From contig NZ_JBDQZI010000001.1 of the NCBI RefSeq assembly GCF_042920265.1, positions 310,001 to 374,000 of the forward strand: DNA of 64,000 bases, read 5' to 3'. The position numbers were made by a program, and so were the translations under genes. Source of the stretch: Lysinibacillus_B sp042920265. Its GTDB lineage: Bacteria > Bacillota > Bacilli > Bacillales_A > Planococcaceae. The notes beneath the pieces are model-generated. The model searched no databases. It worked only from the letters and a program-made list of their open reading frames with translations, and was not told the origin of the DNA. Below are positions 9,710-16,815 of this stretch, one piece after another; the stretch's first letter is position 1, and each line of letters starts with the position of its first letter.

Positions 9710-10054
9710 ATGACGCATATTATAAATTTTCTTCAGTATAAAAATGAAAAAGATGAGCAGATGATACGACGCTATTTCCAGAAAGCGTACTCACTAGATG
9801 AGCGATTAGATCAGCTCATTCAAGATAAAGATTTGCAAGTGGACGATCATAAATTATTTTTAGCCTTTTTAGCGTACCTTGAACAGCAGCAAATTGAGCC
9901 GCAACAACTATTTAAAGATGTCATCAACTTACCAAAATTCAAGTTTGAAGCGAAGTATAATATGAACTGGGGACAGGTTGTGAAATTAAGTGTCACATTT
10001 CTTACAATTTTACGTACAAATGACCTAGAAGGCTATAAACAATTCACGCGCTAA
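9710..10054 (+). CDS. Hypothetical protein, 114 aa
   Basis: Soluble, charged, probably helical protein with no motif I recognise. It starts with MTHIINFLQYKNEKDEQ and contains LAFLAYLEQQQIEPQQLFKD. The ATG at 9710 follows AAAGAGGG. It sits alone between the 21-bp repeat array and the miaB promoter. The good ribosome site and biased codon use suggest it is real. Function unknown. Confidence 0.7.
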   Translation: MTHIINFLQYKNEKDEQMIRRYFQKAYSLDERLDQLIQDKDLQVDDHKLFLAFLAYLEQQQIEPQQLFKDVINLPKFKFEAKYNMNWGQVVKLSVTFLTILRTNDLEGYKQFTR

Positions 10055-10056
10055 GC

Positions 10057-10086
10057 TTGTCGGAACGTCCAGTCTTTCGTTATAAT
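10057..10086 (+). promoter_or_regulatory. Candidate sigma-A promoter for miaB-ricA
   Basis: TTGTCG at 10057-10062, an 18-nt spacer and a perfect TATAAT at 10081-10086, about 40 nt before miaB. Confidence 0.6.
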
Positions 10087-10126
10087 AAGCAAATGGGTAT
10101 TTGAATGAAAGGAGCTAACACAGTCG

Positions 10127-11662
10127 ATGAACGAAGAACAACGACTAGCTAGTCAGCAAGTAAATCAACCGAAAAAAGAAGAAAAAGATTATAGTAAATA
10201 TTTCGAGCGCGTATTTACAGCGCCATCACTTAAAGATGCAAAAAAACGTGGAAAAGAAGAAGTAAACTATCATAAAGATTTCTCGATTGATGAAGAATTT
10301 TTAGGTATGGGGCAAGGACGTAAATTTTATATCCGTACGTACGGCTGTCAAATGAACGAGCATGATACAGAAGTAATGGCTGGAATCTTTATGCAGCTTG
10401 GCTACGAATCGACAGAGTTAATCGAAGAAGCAGATGTTGTCTTACTAAATACTTGTGCCATTCGTGAAAATGCAGAAAATAAAGTATTTGGTGAGCTTGG
10501 CTTCCTTATGAAATATAAGCGTCAAAACCCTGAAATGCTCATCGGGGTTTGTGGCTGTATGTCGCAAGAAGAATCCGTTGTTAATAAAATTTTAACAACT
10601 TATCAGCATGTAGATATGGTATTCGGTACGCACAATATTCACCGTCTCCCACATATTTTAAAAGAAGCATATCTTTCAAAAGAAATGGTTGTCGAAGTAT
10701 GGTCGAAAGAAGGCGACGTCATCGAGAACTTGCCGAAAAAGCGTCTTGGCTCGATTAAAGCGTGGGTTAATATTATGTACGGGTGTGATAAATTCTGTAC
10801 GTACTGTATCGTACCGTATACACGTGGTAAAGAGCGTTCTCGTCGTCCAGAAGAAATCATTCAAGAAGTACGTGAGCTAGCAGCACAAGGCTATAAAGAA
10901 ATTATGCTTTTAGGGCAAAACGTAAACGCTTATGGTAAAGATTTCGCAGATACCGAATACCGTCTAGGTGATTTAATGGACGAGTTACGTAAAATTGATA
11001 TCCCGCGTATTCGTTTCACAACATCTCACCCGCGCGATTTTGATGATCACTTAATTGAAGTGTTAGCGAAAAAAGGTAATTTAGTAGAGCATATTCATTT
11101 ACCAGTACAATCGGGTTCTAATGATATTTTGAAAATTATGGCGCGTAAATATACACGCGAACACTTCCTAGAGTTAGTACGCAAAATTAAAGCAGCGATG
11201 CCAGATGTGGCATTGACAACGGATATTATCGTTGGTTATCCGAACGAAACGGAAGAGCAATTCCAAGAAACGATTGATTTGTACCGTGAAGTAGGCTTTG
11301 AAATGGCGTTCACATATATTTACTCACCACGTGAAGGCACACCGGCTGCGAAAATGGTTGATAACGTACCACAAGAGGTGAAAAAAGAGCGTCTGCAACG
11401 CTTAAATGCGGTGGTAGAAGAGCTTTCAGCGGCTGCATTGAAAAAGTACGAAGGCCAAATTGTCGAAGTATTAGTAGAAGGTAGCAGTAAAAAACGCGAT
11501 GACGTGTTAGCTGGCTATACACGTCGCAACAAATTAGTGAACTTTGCGGGCGGTAAAGACTTAGTTGGCCAACTAGTAAAAGTAAAAATTACTTCTGCAG
11601 CTGCCTATTCATTACGTGGTGAATTTGTAGAAGTGGTAAAACAAGAAGAGGTGCAAATTTAA
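10127..11662 (+). CDS. miaB: tRNA-2-methylthio-N6-dimethylallyladenosine synthase
   Basis: Radical-SAM methylthiotransferase (511 aa) that adds a methylthio group to i6A37 of tRNAs reading UNN codons. The N-terminal MTTase domain has YGCQMNEHDTE, NTCAIRENAE and CGCMSQE for one iron-sulfur cluster; the radical-SAM motif CDKFCTYCIVP lies at about residue 222; a TRAM domain ends the protein. AAAGGAG precedes the ATG by 12 nt, slightly long. The ricA start overlaps its stop by one base (TAATGA). It works after MiaA, also encoded here (58162-59061). Confidence 0.97.
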   Translation: MNEEQRLASQQVNQPKKEEKDYSKYFERVFTAPSLKDAKKRGKEEVNYHKDFSIDEEFLGMGQGRKFYIRTYGCQMNEHDTEVMAGIFMQLGYESTELIEEADVVLLNTCAIRENAENKVFGELGFLMKYKRQNPEMLIGVCGCMSQEESVVNKILTTYQHVDMVFGTHNIHRLPHILKEAYLSKEMVVEVWSKEGDVIENLPKKRLGSIKAWVNIMYGCDKFCTYCIVPYTRGKERSRRPEEIIQEVRELAAQGYKEIMLLGQNVNAYGKDFADTEYRLGDLMDELRKIDIPRIRFTTSHPRDFDDHLIEVLAKKGNLVEHIHLPVQSGSNDILKIMARKYTREHFLELVRKIKAAMPDVALTTDIIVGYPNETEEQFQETIDLYREVGFEMAFTYIYSPREGTPAAKMVDNVPQEVKKERLQRLNAVVEELSAAALKKYEGQIVEVLVEGSSKKRDDVLAGYTRRNKLVNFAGGKDLVGQLVKVKITSAAAYSLRGEFVEVVKQEEVQI

Positions 11663-12096
11663 TGACAAAAATCTATACAAAAGATGAGATTGTTGAAAAA
11701 GCAAAAGAAATCGCACATATGATTGCGAACACAGAAGAAGTGGAATTTTTCAAAAAAGCAGAAGAGCAAATTAACGAAAACCAAAAAGTACGTGAAAAAA
11801 TTGCTTCGTTAAAAACATTACAAAAGCAAGCTGTGAACTTCCAGCACTTAGGAAAAGAAAAAGCGCTAAAAATGATTGAAGGCAAAATCGAAGCAATCGA
11901 AGAGGAAATCGACGGAATTCCAGTTGTGCAACAATTTAAGCAATCTCAAGTTGAAGTAAATGAGCTACTACAACTTGTATCAAACGCGATTGCTAATAAC
12001 GTGACAAACGAAATTATTGAATCAACTGACGGCGATTTACTTCGTGGTGAAACAGGCTCGAAAGTACGTAACAGCGTACCTGGCAGCTGTTCTTAA
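11662..12096 (+). CDS. ricA: RicA (YmcA), regulator of RNase Y activity and biofilm/competence
   Basis: Small helical protein (144 aa) of the YlbF/YmcA family. In Bacillus subtilis RicA works with RicF (YlbF) and RicT (YaaT) in an iron-sulfur-containing complex that affects RNase Y maturation, sporulation, biofilm and competence. The gene overlaps miaB by one base. Its only cysteine is residue 143, in the C-terminal GSCS. The last 26 bases, including that codon and the stop, are the prophage attachment core, repeated at 51974-51999, so the lysogen keeps an unchanged protein. Its native terminator was displaced to 52033-52072. Confidence 0.92.
   Translation: MTKIYTKDEIVEKAKEIAHMIANTEEVEFFKKAEEQINENQKVREKIASLKTLQKQAVNFQHLGKEKALKMIEGKIEAIEEEIDGIPVVQQFKQSQVEVNELLQLVSNAIANNVTNEIIESTDGDLLRGETGSKVRNSVPGSCS
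12071..12096. other. attL core (26-bp repeat, 3' end of ricA)
   Basis: Begins ACAGCGTACCTGGCAGCTGT and ends with the ricA stop codon TAA. It is identical over 26 bp to 51974-51999; the next base on each side differs. It encodes the last eight residues of RicA apart from one base. Confidence 0.95.
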
Positions 12097-12126
12097 GTAA
12101 ATACCACTATTCATAAATCCTCGTAG

Positions 12127-12158
12127 CCCCTACAGCCCCAACGGTTTGTAGGGGTTTT
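12127..12158 (+). terminator. Phage-supplied terminator after ricA
   Basis: CCCCTACA (12127-12134) pairs perfectly with TGTAGGGG (12147-12154), then TTTTAT. It lies on the phage side of attL and replaces the host terminator now at 52033-52072. Confidence 0.8.
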
Positions 12159-12163
12159 ATATT

Positions 12164-12190
12164 TATGCAATAATATAAAATTATTGCATA
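12164..12190. repeat. 11-bp inverted repeat near attL
   Basis: TATGCAATAAT (12164-12174) and ATTATTGCATA (12180-12190) with a 5-nt loop. It touches the arm-type repeat at 12190. It may bind an excision or host factor, or serve as an integrase terminator on the reverse strand. Confidence 0.6.
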
Positions 12191-12209
12191 AGTGTCCAAA
12201 AGGTGCCCA
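12190..12209. other. Arm-type integrase site candidate, left
   Basis: A 20-bp sequence, AAGTGTCCAAAAGGTGCCCA, identical to 51834-51853. In the circular phage the two copies would flank the attP core in direct orientation at 93 and 120 nt, as expected for integrase arm sites. It ends one base before the integrase stop codon. Confidence 0.65.
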
Positions 12210-12210
12210 A

Positions 12211-13413
12211 TCAATCTTCTTTTTCAAAAAATCGATTAAAATAAGAGCTAGCACGTTGATCAGATTCAGGTAATAAATGACCGTATGTGTTCATCGTCAT
12301 TTTGATATCAGAATGACCCAATCGTCCTTGTATCACTTTTGGATGTTCTCCAGCGTGTATTAAAAGTGATGCTGAGGTATGACGGAGTTCATGGAATCTT
12401 ATTTGAGTTAAATCGGGATTCTTTCTTAAGAAGTTTTTCCACCAACTACTTAACGAAGAAACATTATAAGGCTTCCCATAATCACTGGAGAATAAGAAAG
12501 TATGTTCTTTCCACTCTCGCGCATCTCCTAATTCATCAAGTTGAGATTGTTTGACTTTACCTAATAATATTAAGTCCTCCATAACGTAGTGAGGGATACT
12601 AACTCTACGTTTCTTTTTACCTTTTGTTTCTTTCAGGAATTGTCGTTCTTCTTTATTTTTGCTGATAACAGTTGTTATCGTTTGCTCGATAAGTACAGTA
12701 TTATTTTCTACATCTAAGTGTTTTAATTCTAATGCTGCTATTTCACCTAAACGAGCACCGCTAACGATAGCAAATTGAACGAGTAGCCTTTTCAAAGGTT
12801 TAGCTCGTTGTTGTAATCTTTCTAACAGTAGTGCAACTTCATTTTCTGAGTACGCTCTACCTTCCGGCGTAATTATTTTAGGTAATTTAACGCCCAAACA
12901 AGGGTTTTCGCTAATTAGATTCCATTCACAAGCTGTGTTCATCAAATTAGAAAATGCTTTATGGATATTTCGAATTGACGAAGCGCTTAGTTTTCCATCC
13001 GGACCGTTAGAACGTTTGTTGTCAGTGCGTCGGCCATTCTTTGAAAGATCTGCTATAAAAAATACAACATCCACCTTTTTAATATCCTTAATTTTAAAAT
13101 CACCGAACATAGGTAATATCCGATTTTCTATATATGAGCAGTAATTTTGAAATGTCTTAGGAGCGTAAAATTGCTTAGCCTGATTATCGCGCCACTTTGG
13201 ATAAAACTGACCTAATGTAATATTATCGATATTAGTAAAATGAACATCTTTATCTTTTTTCATTTCATCTTCAAACAAAATTAAAAGTCGCTGAGCCTCT
13301 TTGTCATTCTTTGCTTCAACTGTACGTGTTTTGCGTATACGTCTTTTTCCTCGATAACCTAAATCTGCAATAAGTTTATATTTATTCTTATCTAGCTTAA
13401 TGAAATGTCCCAT
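12211..13413 (-). CDS. int: Phage tyrosine integrase
   Basis: Site-specific recombinase of 400 aa that would insert and, with helpers, excise the prophage at ricA. Order: arm-binding N-terminus (about 1-60), SAM-like core-binding domain (about 65-170), catalytic domain. Catalytic residues are visible: Arg in SGARLGE, HELRH, GHSDI and the nucleophilic Tyr in MNTYGHL. The frame is open 14 codons further, but the ATG at 13413 follows AAAGGAG by eight bases, giving the start MGHFIKLDKNKY. It reads toward ricA and ends beside attL, the usual arrangement. Confidence 0.95.
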   Translation of the reverse strand: MGHFIKLDKNKYKLIADLGYRGKRRIRKTRTVEAKNDKEAQRLLILFEDEMKKDKDVHFTNIDNITLGQFYPKWRDNQAKQFYAPKTFQNYCSYIENRILPMFGDFKIKDIKKVDVVFFIADLSKNGRRTDNKRSNGPDGKLSASSIRNIHKAFSNLMNTACEWNLISENPCLGVKLPKIITPEGRAYSENEVALLLERLQQRAKPLKRLLVQFAIVSGARLGEIAALELKHLDVENNTVLIEQTITTVISKNKEERQFLKETKGKKKRRVSIPHYVMEDLILLGKVKQSQLDELGDAREWKEHTFLFSSDYGKPYNVSSLSSWWKNFLRKNPDLTQIRFHELRHTSASLLIHAGEHPKVIQGRLGHSDIKMTMNTYGHLLPESDQRASSYFNRFFEKED

Positions 13414-13582
13414 GAATATGCTCCTTTCATTTACAAAATAGAATATACGTTCCATTCGATGGTTAAAATAAACCCTCTCTACAAAAGTGTTTCAGCTTTA
13501 CTAGTTCAACTGGTACACATCTAAGAGAGGTAAATACGGTACTCCCGGGAGTTTCCTCGTTTCCTGAAGTATGCCATGTTAA

Positions 13583-13753
13583 TCACTTCTTCCTTTCTTT
13601 CGCCATAATTAATTCAATCAATTGGAGTGTATTAATTAGATAGTAGGCTATGATTTTGGAATCCTCTCTACTTAATTCTACCCCGTTATACGAGTAGCTA
13701 TCGCCATTGAAATAAATAGCAATAATACTTTCTAATTCTCTTGCTACATCCAC
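13583..13753 (-). CDS. Small lysogeny-module protein, 56 aa
   Basis: Reverse-strand frame starting at GTG 13753, overlapping the end of the ImmA-type gene by 10 nt, with GAGGGG eight bases upstream. It begins MDVARELESIIAIYF, contains a helix ending IELIMAKERKK, and stops at 13583. It is unrecognised. The overlap and ribosome site suggest co-translation with the protease and repressor. Confidence 0.6.
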   Translation of the reverse strand: MDVARELESIIAIYFNGDSYSYNGVELSREDSKIIAYYLINTLQLIELIMAKERKK

Positions 13754-14193
13754 GCAACACACCCCTCGGTATAAACTTTATTTTTATACATTTCCAACCG
13801 TCGATAAGCGAAGTCGAAATCCACATTAAAAAGCTGCATTACCTTGTTAGCTGTTAATCCTTTTAAATTGTCCAACATAAATGTGGGGACACAGAAGTGA
13901 TAAGCGAAATAAGTAGCTTGATACTCCTGTAAATTTATAAAAAGTGGATGCATATTTAACTGGCTTCCGCAGTGGCGTAAGAAATGACATATTTCATGCC
14001 CAAAGTCCATCCATTCTTCTCTTTGTGTCCCCTTGACTAATATAATTTCATTATCAAATCTAAACACACTTTTTCTGTATGTAATCTCCACACCTATTTT
14101 TTTTGCAATCAGCAACATATCCAGTTCTGCTGGATGAGTTATACCGATTGAATTGTATAATTTGTAAATATAATCCTCAAGATGAGTGTACAA
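13744..14193 (-). CDS. ImmA/IrrE-family metallopeptidase
   Basis: Zinc peptidase of 149 aa with HEICH (HExxH) at about residues 86-90 and a downstream acidic helix EYQATYFAYHF that supplies the third ligand. In ICEBs1 and related phages, ImmA cleaves the ImmR-type repressor to induce the element; the repressor here is the next gene upstream in the same leftward unit. The start is TTG at 14193, eight bases after GAGGGGG. The family is clear; cleavage of this particular repressor is inferred from adjacency. Confidence 0.9.
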   Translation of the reverse strand: MYTHLEDYIYKLYNSIGITHPAELDMLLIAKKIGVEITYRKSVFRFDNEIILVKGTQREEWMDFGHEICHFLRHCGSQLNMHPLFINLQEYQATYFAYHFCVPTFMLDNLKGLTANKVMQLFNVDFDFAYRRLEMYKNKVYTEGCVAWM

Positions 14194-14276
14194 ACTATAC
14201 GCCCCCTCTATTTAAAGAATGTATGTTCGTTTATATGTTTAAAAGAAAAGCCCTAAAGGGGCAAGGTTGATTTTTC

Positions 14277-14654
14277 TTATTTTTTTTGACTCTTCTTAAA
14301 TTTTATATATTCATAAACTTCTTTCATTTCTTCAGCTGTTAATGATTCCATGTCCTTAAACATCAAGTCAATGTCTGGAAATTCAGTAGCTATTTTAGAA
14401 ACGAAAAAAGATTTATCTCCATTATTAACTTGATTGGTGTTTGGGATATCTGTTCTACCTAAAAGATAATCGACACTTACCTTATATAAATTAGCTAATT
14501 TAGATAACATTGCAGGATCTGGCATTCTTGAGCCGTTTTCGTAACCAGATAATGTATTGCTTTTAATTCCTAATTCATCGGCTACAAATTTCTGGAAATA
14601 ACCACGTTCCTCTCGCAATTCTTTTAAACGTTTAGCTAAAACGCTATCGTTCAT
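14277..14654 (-). CDS. ImmR/cI-type phage repressor (XRE family)
   Basis: Repressor of 125 aa. An XRE helix-turn-helix fills residues about 5-60 (LAKRLKELREERGYF, ADELGIKSNTLSGYENG), with a C-terminal part probably for dimerisation and ImmA recognition. The open frame extends 15 codons upstream, but ATG 14654 has AAAAGGA at proper spacing. It is divergent from cro and faces four 13-bp dyads that are the likely operators. It lacks the LexA/cI self-cleaving peptidase domain, consistent with induction through ImmA. Confidence 0.9.
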   Translation of the reverse strand: MNDSVLAKRLKELREERGYFQKFVADELGIKSNTLSGYENGSRMPDPAMLSKLANLYKVSVDYLLGRTDIPNTNQVNNGDKSFFVSKIATEFPDIDLMFKDMESLTAEEMKEVYEYIKFKKSQKK

Positions 14655-14693
14655 AAAATCATCCTTTTCCAATAATCTGTTATGTGAATCATA

Positions 14694-14706
14694 TCGCAAT
14701 TCTCGA
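14694..14706. promoter_or_regulatory. Operator 1 (TCGC-N5-TCGA variant)
   Basis: TCGCAATTCTCGA, the weakest of five related 13-bp sites in this control region and the closest to the repressor gene. The right half differs from the consensus GCGA by one base. Confidence 0.6.
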
Positions 14707-14722
14707 TTTTTTATATAATAAT

Positions 14723-14735
14723 TCGCAAAACGTGA
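14723..14735. promoter_or_regulatory. Operator 2
   Basis: TCGCAAAACGTGA, one mismatch from the dyad TCGC-N5-GCGA. It lies between the repressor start and the -35 of the rightward promoter. Confidence 0.75.
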
Positions 14736-14744
14736 TAAAAATGT

Positions 14745-14773
14745 TTGACAATCGCAAAGTGCGATGTTAAAGT
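14745..14773 (+). promoter_or_regulatory. Rightward early promoter (PR-like)
   Basis: Perfect TTGACA at 14745-14750, a 17-nt spacer and TAAAGT at 14768-14773. Operator 3 fills the spacer, so repressor bound there would block RNA polymerase. It drives cro and the early genes. Confidence 0.82.
14752..14764. promoter_or_regulatory. Operator 3, inside the PR spacer
   Basis: TCGCAAAGTGCGA, both half-sites matching TCGC/GCGA. Confidence 0.85.
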
Positions 14774-14786
14774 AAGGTTAATCAAA

Positions 14787-14799
14787 TCGCAAAACGCGA
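14787..14799. promoter_or_regulatory. Operator 4
   Basis: TCGCAAAACGCGA, both half-sites matching, between the -10 and the cro ribosome site. Confidence 0.85.
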
Positions 14800-14818
14800 A
14801 ATTAAAGGGGGTTTTGAA

Positions 14819-15061
14819 ATGCCAGTAAATAAAATTGTACCGACTAATCTTAAACAACTAAGAGAGGAGAGAGGTATCCAGCAAAAGTTTGTCGCTGAAT
14901 ATATTGGAGTTTCTGCTAATTATTATTGCCAAATCGAAAACGGTCGTAGAAGCCTACCAACTAAATACTTGCCAAAAATCAGAGAATTTTTCGGTGTGAC
15001 ATTAGATGAAATTTTTTTTGAATACGAAATCGCGAATTGCGATTCAAGCAAAACTGCTTAG
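14819..15061 (+). CDS. Cro-like XRE regulator
   Basis: Helix-turn-helix protein of 80 aa: LKQLREERGIQQKFVAEYIG then VSANYYCQIENGRR. Its HTH resembles that of the divergent repressor, so it probably binds the same 13-bp operators and turns off the repressor promoter. AAAGGGGG is seven bases before the ATG. Its 3' end contains operator 5. It is the first gene of the rightward early unit. Confidence 0.88.
   Translation: MPVNKIVPTNLKQLREERGIQQKFVAEYIGVSANYYCQIENGRRSLPTKYLPKIREFFGVTLDEIFFEYEIANCDSSKTA
15030..15042. promoter_or_regulatory. Operator 5, within the 3' end of cro
   Basis: TCGCGAATTGCGA fits TCGC-N5-GCGA exactly and lies 31 nt before the antirepressor start. It may control that gene or support looping to operators 1-4, about 300 bp away. 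Confidence 0.65.
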
Positions 15062-15072
15062 GAGGTCTTAAT

Positions 15073-15804
15073 ATGAATCAATTGCAAGTAATTGTACATG
15101 ACAATCGACGTGTACTAACAACCAACCAATTAGCTGAGAGTTACGGTACTGATGAAAAACGTATCTCTGAAAATTTTTCCCGTAACAAAAATCGTTATAC
15201 ATTAGGAAAACATTTTATTCTGCTACAAGGTGAGGAGTTGAAGCAATTTAAACAAACTTATCCTCAAATTGCGGAGCAGTCGAAACGGGCCCCGATGCTT
15301 TATTTATGGACCGAAAAAGGTGCATGGCTGCACGCTAAATCATTGAATACAGATGCTGCTTGGGACGCTTATGAAATGTTGGTTGATGAATATTACAACA
15401 TCCAAGAATATTTAACAGCAGAGCAACAGTTACGCAAACAATTAGAGCTATCACTTATGACTAGCGAAAGAGTAGATCGTGTTGAGCAAAAAGTGCAAGT
15501 ATTAGTCGAGACAATGCGAATCGACGGGCGACAAGAACATGCTTTAAAAGAACAGGGAAAAGCTAAAGTTTTTGAAACGCTTGGTGGTTATAGGTCTCCA
15601 GCTTACGAAAAGTTAAGTCGTAAAGTATTTCATCGTTTGTGGGGAGATTTTAAACGTCATTTCTTATTACCACGTTCAATGGATTTACCTAAAGCGCAAT
15701 TTGATGAAGCGGTTAAGTATGTTGCTATGTGGAGGCCTGATACTTCAATGGCTATAGAAATCGAATCATATAACAATCAAACAAAACTAAAGTTAGTTCA
15801 ATAG
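15073..15804 (+). CDS. ORF6N/ORF6C-domain phage antirepressor
   Basis: Protein of 243 aa. The N-terminal ORF6N DNA-binding domain (about 1-95) contains LTTNQLAESYGTDEKRISEN and YLWTEKGAWLHAKSLNT. A coiled linker (about 105-150) leads to a C-terminal ORF6C domain with LGGYRSPAYEKLSRKVFHRL. Such proteins act as antirepressors or early regulators in phages. The start is ATG 15073, seven bases after GGAGG, rather than the longer frame from 15037. It directly follows cro. Confidence 0.87.
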   Translation: MNQLQVIVHDNRRVLTTNQLAESYGTDEKRISENFSRNKNRYTLGKHFILLQGEELKQFKQTYPQIAEQSKRAPMLYLWTEKGAWLHAKSLNTDAAWDAYEMLVDEYYNIQEYLTAEQQLRKQLELSLMTSERVDRVEQKVQVLVETMRIDGRQEHALKEQGKAKVFETLGGYRSPAYEKLSRKVFHRLWGDFKRHFLLPRSMDLPKAQFDEAVKYVAMWRPDTSMAIEIESYNNQTKLKLVQ

Positions 15805-15847
15805 AGGAAGGCGCTGGGCAAGCGCCTCTATGTTAGGAGGTAAGGGC

Positions 15848-16201
15848 ATGAATCTTACGATTGAGGAATTAAAAGAGGCTTTGTTAAATGCGGAGTTAGT
15901 GGAACTTTTCCAAAAAGCATACAACCAGGGCGTGGAAGATGCTAGGAAGCTAGTTCTTTATGAACATCAATATCCACCACGAATGGAAAAGGAACATGTT
16001 GCTGATTTCTTTCAAATTGCATTACCAACAGTGGAAAAAATCATTCGCATGGATGGTTTTCCGATATGTGGTGCAGTAAGAGCTCGTTATCCACGCGACA
16101 AAGTTTTCGAATGGGCAGATCGAAATACAAAGTACATGAACGAACGATTAGGTATTTACGTGAGCGAAAGTGATCGACTCAAATTTCGCAAAGCTCAATA
16201 G
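15848..16201 (+). CDS. Helix-turn-helix (excisionase-like) DNA-binding protein
   Basis: Protein of 117 aa with an acidic helical N-terminus and a central winged-helix/MerR-like HTH: MEKEHVADFFQIALPTVEKI then RYPRDKVFEWADR. This resembles excisionase-type proteins that bind DNA at att arms, but similar small HTHs also serve as early regulators. The start is ATG 15848 behind TTAGGAGG. Excisionase is only one reading: its position beyond cro and the antirepressor is unusual but not unknown for xis. Confidence 0.6.
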   Translation: MNLTIEELKEALLNAELVELFQKAYNQGVEDARKLVLYEHQYPPRMEKEHVADFFQIALPTVEKIIRMDGFPICGAVRARYPRDKVFEWADRNTKYMNERLGIYVSESDRLKFRKAQ

Positions 16202-16260
16202 CAAGTTAACTTGCTTAAAACTATAATATCTAACTTTGTAAATAAGTAGTAATCCAAAAA

Positions 16261-16284
16261 CGACTATAGTCCATTTTCGACTAT
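16261..16284. promoter_or_regulatory. CGACTAT direct repeat with palindrome
   Basis: CGACTAT occurs at 16261-16267 and 16278-16284. The first lies in the palindrome GACTATAGTC (16262-16271). They sit just before the ribosome site of the XRE gene at 16303 and could be its autoregulatory operator. Confidence 0.4.
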
Positions 16285-16302
16285 CGGGAGGGGGTGAGGG
16301 TC

Positions 16303-16593
16303 ATGGGAGCTTTATCCGTGAACTTTTCAAAGGTATTAAAGAAATTTCGCGAAGGTGCAAACCTTACACAAGAGGAAATGGCACATGAGTTAAACATCAC
16401 GCAGTCTCATGTAAGCAAGTACGAGTGTGGCCGTAAGGTGGTTGATTTAGAAACGTTCATGAACTGGGTGCGAGTAACAAACAGCGAGGTACATGCTGCT
16501 GCTATTTTATTCGGCACAGACGTATGCGCACAAGCAGCACAATTAATAACGTTGGTACCAGCGTTTATCACACCATTTTTAAATGTTGCGTAA
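16303..16593 (+). CDS. XRE-family regulator, 96 aa
   Basis: A second early-region HTH protein: VLKKFREGANLTQEEMAHEL then NITQSHVSKYECGRK, followed by a hydrophobic C-terminus ending ITPFLNVA. The ATG at 16303 follows GGAGGGGG; a GTG at 16294 is in frame but sits inside that site. A CGACTAT repeat lies directly upstream. Its target is not known. Confidence 0.75.
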   Translation: MGALSVNFSKVLKKFREGANLTQEEMAHELNITQSHVSKYECGRKVVDLETFMNWVRVTNSEVHAAAILFGTDVCAQAAQLITLVPAFITPFLNVA

Positions 16594-16635
16594 GGGATTT
16601 TTTTAGTAGCTAAAAATAAGAGGCGGTGAAACGGT

Positions 16636-16716
16636 ATGTTCATAAAGGTTAGAACTTGGAAGTTACTTTCGTTAGAGGAAAAGTTGGCGTGGTTAAAATG
16701 GGCGTCACAAAAATAA
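16636..16716 (+). CDS. Small phage peptide, 26 aa
   Basis: MFIKVRTWKLLSLEEKLAWL then KWASQK, starting at ATG 16636 after a weak GGCGG. It is basic and amphipathic. An imperfect hairpin (CCGTCTACTCA with TGAGTAAACGG) follows at about 16719-16745. Reported because of position and context; it may not be translated. Confidence 0.35.
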   Translation: MFIKVRTWKLLSLEEKLAWLKWASQK

Positions 16717-16815
16717 AAACCGTCTACTCAGTGCAATGAGTAAACGGCACGGTTTAAAGCTAAACCTAGGAAATTTATTTAGATTATAACACATAAATGC
16801 TTGGAGGTCATGAAT

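Noticed and set aside
13480..13570. tRNA-like stretch (TAGTTCAACTGGTA resembles a tRNA D-arm)
   Set aside because: No T-loop GTTCGA-type sequence, no matching acceptor stem and no anticodon stem at the right distance.
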